Shown piece by piece: positions 1-4,969 of a DNA stretch of 7,316 nt. This DNA is from JAJNPS01 sp031426185 (lineage in GTDB: Bacteria > Pseudomonadota > Alphaproteobacteria > Rhodobacterales > Rhodobacteraceae). Position 1 is the first letter of the stretch; each line of letters begins with the position of its first letter. The position numbers and the translations under genes were made by a program. The stretch covers positions 1-7,316 of the forward strand of contig JANPKV010000107.1 of NCBI GenBank assembly GCA_031426185.1, in the 5' to 3' direction. Below the pieces are notes generated by a model. It searched no databases, was not told the origin of the DNA, and saw only the letters and a program-made list of their open reading frames with translations.

Positions 1-2
1 TC

Positions 3-56
3 GAAGGCAAGCTGATGAGCTTCAAGGAAGCTCGCCGCCGCTATGGCGTGGCGTAA
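3..56 (+). CDS. C-terminal end of an unidentified protein (partial)
   Basis: An open frame enters from the left edge and ends with TAA at 54-56, giving 17 residues that finish EARRRYGVA. The frame is followed directly by a hairpin, as expected at a gene end. Too little is present to identify the product. A C-terminus ending in Tyr-Gly-Val after a short helix with Ala and Arg is common in hydantoinase B/oxoprolinase-like proteins, but this is only a resemblance and should not be used as an annotation. Confidence 0.5.
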   Translation, partial: EGKLMSFKEARRRYGVA

Positions 57-66
57 TCCTGTCACA

Positions 67-101
67 AAAGGCGCTTCGCCCGCGCCCGCGCCCGCGCCTT
101 T
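67..101 (+). terminator. GC-rich hairpin after the upstream gene, probable terminator
   Basis: AAAGGCGC at 67-74 pairs perfectly with GCGCCTTT at 94-101. The loop consists of a hexamer repeat, CGCCCG, running about 3.7 copies over 77-98. GGCGC at 70-74 can therefore pair with any of three GCGCC copies (82-86, 88-92, 94-98), and only the last extends the stem through AAA/TTT. The structure starts 10 bases after the TAA at 54-56. The T tract is only three bases long, so this would be a weak intrinsic terminator. Confidence 0.45.
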
Positions 102-214
102 GAACGCCGCAATCGTCGCCCGTTCAGGCGTGTTCCAGCGCTCTTGCGGACCAGTCGCCTGCTAGGCTGATCCCTGTGTTCCCCGGAACCGGACCCAACA
201 CGGCCGAGCTTGCA

Positions 215-553
215 ATGACCAAGACCTACGCCATCCTCGCCCTTGCCATCATGGCCGAGGTCATCGCCACTACCGCCCTGTCGCGGTCGGACAGCTTTAC
301 CAGGCTCTGGCCATCGGTCGTTACCGTCGTGGGGTACGTTATCGCTTTCTGGCTCCTGTCCTACCCCCTGCGGGTGATGCCGACGGGAATCGTCTATGCG
401 ATCTGGTCGGGGATGGGCATCGTCCTGATCAGCGCTGTCGCCTGGATCTGGTATCGCCAGACCCTCGATCTTGCGGCGATGATCGGGCTTGGCCTGATCC
501 TGGTCGGGGTGGTGGTGGTGAACGTCTTCTCGAAGTCGCTCACCCACCCTTAA
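215..553 (+). CDS. EmrE-type small multidrug resistance (SMR) efflux protein
   Basis: The 112-residue inner-membrane protein has four predicted helices and aligns end to end with E. coli EmrE (110 residues) from memory. SMR proteins act as dimers that exchange protons for cationic hydrophobic drugs or quaternary ammonium compounds. The proton/drug-binding glutamate is Glu15 in AEVIATT (EmrE Glu14). The substrate-site aromatics are present as Tyr41, Phe45 and Trp64 in AIWSG (EmrE Tyr40, Phe44, Trp63), and the helix-3/4 loop acid is Asp85. EmrE Lys22 is replaced by Ser23. The ATG at 215 is chosen because it gives the family length; an in-frame GTG at 176 would add 13 non-conserved residues. No good Shine-Dalgarno precedes either start. 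The gene stands alone, converging on tpa. The sequence favours the drug-exporting Qac/EmrE branch over the guanidinium-exporting Gdx branch, but the substrate is not determined. Confidence 0.93.
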   Translation: MTKTYAILALAIMAEVIATTALSRSDSFTRLWPSVVTVVGYVIAFWLLSYPLRVMPTGIVYAIWSGMGIVLISAVAWIWYRQTLDLAAMIGLGLILVGVVVVNVFSKSLTHP

Positions 554-572
554 GCATTCATTCCGTGGACTC

Positions 573-612
573 TTGAGCGAAAGGGGTCCACCTGGGACAC
601 CCCTCCGCTCAA
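573..612. terminator. Nested inverted repeat between two convergent genes, likely bidirectional terminator
   Basis: TTGAGCG at 573-579 pairs with CGCTCAA at 606-612. Inside it AGGGGT at 582-587 pairs with ACCCCT at 599-604, separated by a small internal loop. A competing stem, GTGGAC at 565-570 with GTCCAC at 586-591, overlaps the same bases. The structure fills the gap between the SMR stop (553) and the tpa stop (625), where a shared terminator is expected. Neither strand has a long T tract after the stem, so efficiency is uncertain. Confidence 0.55.
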
Positions 613-624
613 AAGCGACCGGAC

Positions 625-2004
625 CTATCCGAAAACCCGGGTCAGCGCGGCATCAATCGCCCCGGTGATCTCGTCGATGTCGTCCTTCGTCGCGATCAGT
701 GCGGGGCTGAGGCACAGCGTGTTGTTCAGTCCCGGAATCGACCGGTTCGTGGCGCCGATGATCACCCCCTGCGCCATGCAGTCGGCCACGACGGCCTGGA
801 CCTGCTTTTCCTCCACCGGCTGTTTCGTCGTCCGGTCGGCCACCAGCTCGGCCCCAAGGAACAACCCCTTGCCGCGGACGTCGCCGATGACCTTGTGCTT
901 GTCCATCAGCGCGGACAGGTTCGACAGGCAGTAGTCACCCATTGCCAGGGTATTGGCGAGCAGCCCCTCGTCCTCGATGATGCGCATGTTCTCCAGCGCC
1001 GCCGCAGGGCCGGAGGTGCAGCCGCCGAAGGTGGAGATGTCGCGGAAATAGCTCATCGGATCGGTGGGGGCGTCCTTGAACATGTCGAAGACGGCTTCCG
1101 TCGTCACCGTGCAGCTGATCGCGGCGTAGCCCGAGGCGACACCCTTGGCCATGGTCACGAAGTCGGGCTTGATCCCGTAGTGCTGATAGCCGAACCAGAC
1201 GCCGGTGCGACCGACGCCGCAGACAACTTCGTCGATGGCAAGAAGGATGTCGTACTTCTTGCAGATCTCCTGCACCCGTTCCCAGTAACCCTGGGGCGGC
1301 ACGATGACCCCGCCGCCTGCGGTGACGGGCTCCAGGATCAGGCAACCGATGCTGTCGGCACCTTCGCGCAGGATCACTTCCTCGATGGCGTCGGCCGCAC
1401 GCTGACCGTAAGCCTCGACGTCCCACTGCGCACGGTATTCCAGACAATGCGGCACGCGGACGAAACCGTCCGGGAACGGTCCGTACTGCATGGCGCGCTG
1501 GTCCTGGCCGGCGCTGGCAAGGGCGGCGATCGTGGTGCCGTGATAGTCGCGATCACGATACAGGATCTTCCACTTCTTGCCGCCATGGTGCCGGTGCGCG
1601 ATCTGGCGCACCATCTTATAGACCTTCTCGTTCGCCTCGGAGCCCGAGTTCGAGTAGTAGACGCGGCTCATCCCGGGCATCTTCGAGATCAGTTTCTGTG
1701 CGAACAGCGACCCGGGGATCGACCCCGCAGCGCCCGCGAAATAGTTAAGCTTGATCAACTGGTCGCGGACGGCGTTGGCAATGCTTTCGCGGCCGTAGCC
1801 GACGTTGACCGTCCAGACGCCACCCGAGACCGCATCCAGGTGTTCCTTGCCCTTGGCATCCCAGACCCGCATCCCCTTGCCCTCGACAATGACGCGGGGA
1901 TCGACGGTCTCGTACTGCTTGTGCTGCGAGAGGTGGTGCCAGACATGGGCGCGGTCGGCCTCGACCACGGCACCAATGTCGTTCATGCCTGCAAAGCCTT
2001 CCAT
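625..2004 (-). CDS. tpa: Taurine:pyruvate aminotransferase
   Basis: This cytoplasmic PLP enzyme moves the amino group of taurine to pyruvate, giving sulfoacetaldehyde and alanine, the first step of taurine breakdown before sulfoacetaldehyde acetyltransferase (Xsc). The 459 residues match class III aminotransferases: the phosphate-binding SNSGSEANE segment (about 118-126), YHG at 154-156, Asp258 in IDEVVCGVGRTG that contacts the PLP ring nitrogen, and the Schiff-base Lys287 in MAKG. Long stretches (DAVSGGVWTVNVGYGRESIA, RDISTFGGCT, GVIIGATNRS) are those I associate with Rhodobacterales Tpa rather than with generic omega-aminotransferases. The ATG at 2004 is preferred over one at 2052 because AAAGGA lies six bases upstream and because a promoter/operator region lies between it and the next gene. 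No xsc, tauR or taurine transporter gene is nearby in the window. Regulation is probably by TauR through the site at 2062-2094. Confidence 0.92.
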   Translation of the reverse strand: MEGFAGMNDIGAVVEADRAHVWHHLSQHKQYETVDPRVIVEGKGMRVWDAKGKEHLDAVSGGVWTVNVGYGRESIANAVRDQLIKLNYFAGAAGSIPGSLFAQKLISKMPGMSRVYYSNSGSEANEKVYKMVRQIAHRHHGGKKWKILYRDRDYHGTTIAALASAGQDQRAMQYGPFPDGFVRVPHCLEYRAQWDVEAYGQRAADAIEEVILREGADSIGCLILEPVTAGGGVIVPPQGYWERVQEICKKYDILLAIDEVVCGVGRTGVWFGYQHYGIKPDFVTMAKGVASGYAAISCTVTTEAVFDMFKDAPTDPMSYFRDISTFGGCTSGPAAALENMRIIEDEGLLANTLAMGDYCLSNLSALMDKHKVIGDVRGKGLFLGAELVADRTTKQPVEEKQVQAVVADCMAQGVIIGATNRSIPGLNNTLCLSPALIATKDDIDEITGAIDAALTRVFG

Positions 2005-2010
2005 GGCCTG

Positions 2011-2016
2011 TCCTTT
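2011..2016 (-). promoter_or_regulatory. Ribosome binding site that fixes the tpa start
   Basis: On the minus strand AAAGGA is followed by six bases and the ATG at 2004-2002. This spacing supports starting tpa at MEGF rather than at the ATG 48 bases further upstream. Confidence 0.75.
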
Positions 2017-2035
2017 CGAATGCGTTTCGCGCGCC

Positions 2036-2041
2036 AGTATC
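2036..2041 (-). promoter_or_regulatory. Possible -10 box of the tpa promoter
   Basis: The minus strand reads TGATACTGG, with GATACT as a fair -10 hexamer, about 30 bases before the tpa start codon. At the usual 16-18 base distance upstream there is no recognisable -35 box. That would fit a promoter needing an activator bound just upstream, at 2062-2094. The call rests on position and one hexamer only. Confidence 0.35.
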
Positions 2042-2061
2042 AGGGATTGCACCCAGCCCGC

Positions 2062-2094
2062 TTAGGACCAGAGCAACGTCGCCGATAGAGCCAG
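2062..2094 (-). promoter_or_regulatory. Candidate TauR operator: two direct repeats upstream of tpa
   Basis: Reading the minus strand, CTGGCTCTAT (2094-2085) and CTGGTCCTAA (2071-2062) are direct repeats whose starts are 23 bases apart, about two helical turns. TauR, a MocR-type GntR-family activator of taurine genes in Rhodobacter capsulatus, is known to bind direct repeats in the tpa promoter; I recall the consensus as CTGGACYTAA. The proximal repeat matches that in 9 of 10 positions and the distal one in 7 of 10. The site starts immediately after the stop codon of the upstream epimerase gene and lies upstream of the possible -10 box at 2036-2041, the position expected for an activator. The tauR gene is not in the window. 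Confidence 0.6.
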
Positions 2095-3108
2095 TCAGAC
2101 CCGATAGTAGTCGCGGTACCACTCTACGAAGCGACCAAGGCCGGTGGCAAGGTCGGTTTCCGGTTTGAAGCCTGTCAGCCGCTCCAGCAGCGAACAGTCC
2201 GCCCAGGTGGCCGGCACGTCGCCGGGCTGCATGGGCAGGAAATTGCAGGTGGCTTTCCGCCCCAGCAGGGTTTCCAGTGTGCCGATGAACTCCATCAGGT
2301 GGATTTTGTCAGAGTTGCCGACATTGACGATCCGGTGCGGAGCGACGGGACTGAGGCTGTCACCCTCGACCGGCGATCCACGCGCTGCCAAACGGGGGGG
2401 GGCAAGTGGGATCAGGCGGCTGACGCTCTCGACCAGATCCTCCACCGCCGTGAAGTCGCGCCACAGCTCGCCGTGGTTGTACACGTCGATGGGCTGGCCT
2501 TGCAGAATTGCCTTGGCAAAACTGAAATAGGCAAGGTCCGGGCGACCCCAGGCCCCGTAGACAGTGAAGAAGCGGAAAAGCGTGACCGGCAAGTCCCACA
2601 AGTGCGCATAGGAATGCGACAGCGCCTCTACCGCCTTCTTTGTTGCCGCATAGACGGTCAGTGGATGGTCGGTCTGGTCAGTCTCGGCGAAGGGCATCTT
2701 GGGGTTGGCACCGTAGACCGAAGAAGTGGAAGCGATCAGAAGGTGCTTGACCCGGCACAGCTTCGCCAGCTCCAACACATTGAACGTGCCGGTGAAATTC
2801 GTTTCCACATAGGACCGGGGATGCGTCAGGCTGTAGCGCACTCCAGCCTGCGCGGCGAGATGGATGATGACATCGGGTGCAAAGTCGCTTCCGACGCGGA
2901 CCAGGGTCGCCACGTCTTCAACCATTGCTTCGGTCGCGGTGAACCCTGGCATCCCGTTCAGGATGGCATGCCGCTTTTCTTTCAGCGAAACATCGTAGTA
3001 GGGCGTAAATCCGTCATAGCCATGCACCCGGTGACCTGCCGCAAGCAGGTGCCGTGCCAGGTGAAACCCGATGAAGCCTGCGCTTCCGGTGATGAGGATA
3101 TTCTGCAC
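2095..3108 (-). CDS. UDP-glucuronate 4-epimerase-like NAD-dependent sugar epimerase
   Basis: The 337-residue protein is an extended short-chain dehydrogenase/reductase with the family's usual length. Visible are the NAD-binding GSAGFIG (8-14), HLAAQAGVRYS (83-93), the catalytic serine/threonine region ASTSSVYG (126-133), the Tyr153-x3-Lys157 pair, the RFFTVYGAWGRPD segment (179-191) and PGDVPATWAD (295-304). The last two resemble UDP-glucuronate 4-epimerases (CapI/LspL type), which make UDP-galacturonate for surface polysaccharide; the substrate remains inferred. In the family as I know it the segment is YGPWGRPD; here Pro is Ala186. The start is taken as GTG at 3108, one residue before the nucleotide-binding strand. 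The frame stays open upstream to 3519, but that stretch runs through a tRNA gene on the other strand and cannot be coding. A G-rich stretch precedes the GTG, and a promoter lies at 3145-3173. Residues 236-256 include a Pro/Ala-rich loop encoded by a nine-C run. A separate tpa promoter suggests the two genes are not functionally tied. Confidence 0.85.
   Translation of the reverse strand: MQNILITGSAGFIGFHLARHLLAAGHRVHGYDGFTPYYDVSLKEKRHAILNGMPGFTATEAMVEDVATLVRVGSDFAPDVIIHLAAQAGVRYSLTHPRSYVETNFTGTFNVLELAKLCRVKHLLIASTSSVYGANPKMPFAETDQTDHPLTVYAATKKAVEALSHSYAHLWDLPVTLFRFFTVYGAWGRPDLAYFSFAKAILQGQPIDVYNHGELWRDFTAVEDLVESVSRLIPLAPPRLAARGSPVEGDSLSPVAPHRIVNVGNSDKIHLMEFIGTLETLLGRKATCNFLPMQPGDVPATWADCSLLERLTGFKPETDLATGLGRFVEWYRDYYRV
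2394..2402. repeat. Nine-base homopolymer inside the epimerase gene
   Basis: Nine consecutive G on the plus strand (C in the coding strand) encode the end of Ala-Pro-Pro-Arg, residues 236-239 of the epimerase. With nine bases the frame continues through the conserved C-terminal motifs, so the gene is intact as read. Loss or gain of one base would shift the frame and remove the last 100 or so residues. Confidence 0.95.
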
Positions 3109-3144
3109 GCCCCGACCTGCTTCAACCTGCCCTGCTCGGGCCGG

Positions 3145-3173
3145 ACAATCTGCGGCACCCTGCGGCAAGTCAA
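3145..3173 (-). promoter_or_regulatory. Promoter for the epimerase gene
   Basis: On the minus strand TTGACT (3173-3168) is followed after 17 bases by GATTGT (3150-3145). The -35 box matches the consensus at five of six positions and the -10 at three. The implied transcript starts near 3138, giving a leader of about 30 bases before the GTG at 3108. It faces away from the tRNA promoter at 3199-3227. Confidence 0.5.
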
Positions 3174-3198
3174 GACTGCGACCGACCGGAGGAAGCCC

Positions 3199-3227
3199 TT
3201 GCAGCCGTCGCTGCCTTCCGCTATCCC
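3199..3227 (+). promoter_or_regulatory. Promoter for the tRNA-Cys gene
   Basis: TTGCAG (3199-3204) is separated by exactly 17 bases from TATCCC (3222-3227). The first base of the mature tRNA, 3242, is 15 bases past the -10 box, which leaves room for a short 5' leader removed by RNase P. Confidence 0.5.
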
Positions 3228-3241
3228 ACACCCACTCTCGC

Positions 3242-3315
3242 GGCGGGTTGGCGGAGAGGTTACGCAGCGGATTGCAAATCCGTGAAGACCGGTTCGATTC
3301 CGGTACCCGCCTCCA
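3242..3315 (+). tRNA. tRNA-Cys (anticodon GCA)
   Basis: A full cloverleaf of 74 bases can be drawn. The acceptor stem pairs GGCGGGT (3242-3248) with ACCCGCC (3305-3311), followed by discriminator T and an encoded CCA (3313-3315). The anticodon stem GCGGA/TCCGT encloses the loop TTGCAAA, giving anticodon GCA for cysteine. The T arm is ACCGG-TTCGATT-CCGGT and contains the conserved TTCGA. A four-base variable region GAAG fits a class I tRNA. The gene stands alone, divergent from the epimerase, with its own promoter. No second copy of its 3' end is seen in the window, so there is no sign that it serves as an integration site here. Confidence 0.97.
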
Positions 3316-3364
3316 GAGTGTTCCTCCCTTATTCCAGCGACCCGCAATCCGTCCGGTCGGACAG

Positions 3365-3388
3365 CGCGCAAAGGCAATCGCCTGCGCG
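3365..3388 (+). terminator. Strong hairpin downstream of tRNA-Cys, possible terminator
   Basis: CGCGCA (3365-3370) pairs with TGCGCG (3383-3388). After a two-A bulge GGC (3373-3375) pairs with GCC (3380-3382) around an AATC tetraloop. The structure begins 50 bases after the tRNA CCA end. There is no T tract after it, so it could equally be a processing or folding element. Confidence 0.35.
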
Positions 3389-3468
3389 GATTCATGCAGC
3401 CAGGACGGCTTTGTGTGCCGTTGCACGACTATTTCCGGTGGAAAGAGTGGGAAGAGCGCCAATGTTGC

Positions 3469-3517
3469 TTGACGAACCGACCGGCAATGTAAGGATTGAC
3501 CCGGGTAAACGTTGACC
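3469..3517 (+). promoter_or_regulatory. Probable promoter region of the three-gene membrane operon, with three TTGAC boxes
   Basis: TTGAC occurs three times on the plus strand, at 3469-3473, 3496-3500 and 3512-3516. The first, TTGACG, is followed after 16 bases by AAGGAT (3491-3496), a weak -10. The other two, TTGACC, lack convincing -10 partners. A promoter is expected between the tRNA and the gene at 3552, but which box is used cannot be decided from the sequence; the copies might also be a regulator site. Confidence 0.3.
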
Positions 3518-3551
3518 ACGACTTTGGAGCTGTGCGTTTTTGAAAAGTGAA

Positions 3552-4964
3552 ATGACTGACGTTCTTGTGGTCGACCTCGACGGCACGCTGCTGCAGGGCG
3601 ACATGCTTTTCGAAACCTTCTGGTCAGCCTTCGGACGGAATTGGCGTAGCCCGCTGCTATCCCTGATTGCAGTGAAGAAGGGCAAGGCTTCTTTGAAGCG
3701 CTATCTGGCCGAAGCGTCTAGCGTAGATGTGCTGACCCTTCCTTATGATCCCGATGTTCTGGCGTATATCGAGCGCTGGCGACAGGACGGGGGGCGGGCT
3801 GTGCTCGTCACGGCGACAGATCAGAAGCTCGCAGACCAGATCGCACGCCACCTTGGCATCTTTGACGAGGTGCACGGATCCAACGGGCAAGACAATCTGA
3901 AGTCCGGTGCAAAGGCGGCCTTTCTGGAGCGTCAATATGGGGCTGGCGCATTCACCTATGCGGGGGATGCTACTGCCGACATTGCGGTCTGGGCGGGCGC
4001 GGCCAAGGCCGTCACCGTGAACGCGTCTGCGGCATTGCGCCGTGAGGCCGAGCGGGTCTGCGCCAATGTCGAGCATCTGCACACTCGAACCAGATCGGCG
4101 TCACCTTACCTCAAGGCAATTCGGCCGCACCAATGGCTGAAAAACCTGCTCGTCTTTCTGCCCATGCTGGCGGCGCACCGACTGGACAACGAAACGCTGC
4201 TGGCCTCGGTTCTTGCCTTTGTCTGTTTCAGCCTGATCGCGTCCAGCGTCTATGTGCTGAACGACCTTCTGGACCTTTCTGCGGACCGGGCCCATCCCCG
4301 CAAACGAAACCGGCCCTTTGCATCGGGGCGGATTCCACTGTCGCATGGCACCTGGATGGCGGCAGGACTGATCGCGGCCGGAGTGCTGCTGGCAACTTTA
4401 CTCGGTGGCTCCTTTCTGATTGTCATGCTGGGCTACCTGGCCCTTACGACCGCCTATTCCCTCTTCATCAAGCGCCGGATCGTCATCGATATCTGTGTGC
4501 TTGCCGGCCTCTACACCGCGCGCATCATCGCCGGCGGAGTTGCAACTGGCATCGAGCTTTCTGTCTGGCTTCTGGCCTTTTCAACCTTCTTTTTCCTGTC
4601 GCTGGCGGCCGTCAAACGACAGGCCGAGCTGATTGACAGTGCTGCGCGCGGGAAATTGACCGCCAGCGGTCGCGGGTATCATGTCGATGATCTGCCCATC
4701 ATCTCGATGGTTGCGATAGCTGCGGGCTACGTGTCGGTCCTGGTGATGGTGCTTTACGTAGATTCTCCCGCCGTCGTCGAACTTTACAGCCAGCCACAGG
4801 CGCTATGGGGCGTCTGCGCAGTCCTGCTTTACTGGGTCACGCGGATGGTGATGATCGCGCACCGCGGCTGGATGCATGACGACCCCGTCGTGTTCAGCGC
4901 CCGCGACGGAATTAGCCGGCTCTGCCTTCTGACAATTCTTGGCTTGATGCTTTACGGGACGTAA
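3552..4964 (+). CDS. HAD phosphatase domain fused to UbiA-family prenyltransferase (decaprenyl-phosphate phosphoribosyltransferase-like)
   Basis: The 470-residue protein has two parts. Residues 1 to about 175 form a HAD-type hydrolase: motif I DLDGT with Asp8 and Asp10, motif II VLVTATD (Thr87), Lys117 as probable motif III, and motif IV GDATAD (Asp139, Asp143). Residues from about 186 onward are a multi-helix UbiA prenyltransferase, with RPHQWLKN, the metal-binding NDLLDLSAD (237-245), RKRNRPFASG, a YSLFIK segment with Asp313, and KRQAEL (355-360). These motifs resemble mycobacterial Rv3806c, which joins PRPP to decaprenyl phosphate, and the Azorhizobium NoeC type, more than the quinone-pathway UbiA. 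Expected role: making a polyprenyl-phosphate pentose at the inner membrane, with the HAD part possibly removing the 5-phosphate (inferred). The ATG at 3552 has no clear Shine-Dalgarno; an in-frame TTG at 3540 with GGAG ten bases upstream would add four residues. It is the first gene of a likely operon. Confidence 0.85.
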   Translation: MTDVLVVDLDGTLLQGDMLFETFWSAFGRNWRSPLLSLIAVKKGKASLKRYLAEASSVDVLTLPYDPDVLAYIERWRQDGGRAVLVTATDQKLADQIARHLGIFDEVHGSNGQDNLKSGAKAAFLERQYGAGAFTYAGDATADIAVWAGAAKAVTVNASAALRREAERVCANVEHLHTRTRSASPYLKAIRPHQWLKNLLVFLPMLAAHRLDNETLLASVLAFVCFSLIASSVYVLNDLLDLSADRAHPRKRNRPFASGRIPLSHGTWMAAGLIAAGVLLATLLGGSFLIVMLGYLALTTAYSLFIKRRIVIDICVLAGLYTARIIAGGVATGIELSVWLLAFSTFFFLSLAAVKRQAELIDSAARGKLTASGRGYHVDDLPIISMVAIAAGYVSVLVMVLYVDSPAVVELYSQPQALWGVCAVLLYWVTRMVMIAHRGWMHDDPVVFSARDGISRLCLLTILGLMLYGT

Positions 4965-4969
4965 TCGGG

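Noticed and set aside
67..101. CRISPR-like or larger satellite array from the CGCCCG repeat
   Set aside because: It is under four copies of a hexamer with no spacers; simple-sequence repeat within a hairpin loop explains it.
144..168. Promoter for the SMR gene (TTGCGG and TAGGCT)
   Set aside because: The two hexamers are only 13 bases apart, too close for a normal sigma-70 promoter, and no better pair was found.
176..214. Earlier GTG start for the SMR protein
   Set aside because: It would add 13 residues not found in SMR proteins, and no Shine-Dalgarno precedes it; the ATG at 215 gives the usual length.
62..547. Minus-strand open frame opposite the SMR gene
   Set aside because: It covers the hexamer repeat and the conserved SMR gene in antisense, and its translation is rich in Arg, Asp, Gly and His with no family resemblance.
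895..2088. Long plus-strand open frame opposite tpa
   Set aside because: It is the antisense shadow of tpa in GC-rich DNA: His/Arg/Asp-rich, no recognisable domain, and no ribosome binding site, while the opposite strand is fully explained.
2299..3285. Long plus-strand open frame opposite the epimerase
   Set aside because: It overlaps the epimerase antisense and runs into the tRNA gene; its composition is typical of a non-coding shadow.
3242..3315. tRNA-Cys as an integration site of a mobile element
   Set aside because: No second copy of the tRNA 3' end and no integrase, transposase or phage gene is present in the window.
3109..3519. Upstream extension of the epimerase frame by 137 codons
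   Set aside because: It runs antisense through the tRNA-Cys gene and over the epimerase's own promoter, and the protein family begins at the nucleotide-binding strand just after the GTG at 3108.
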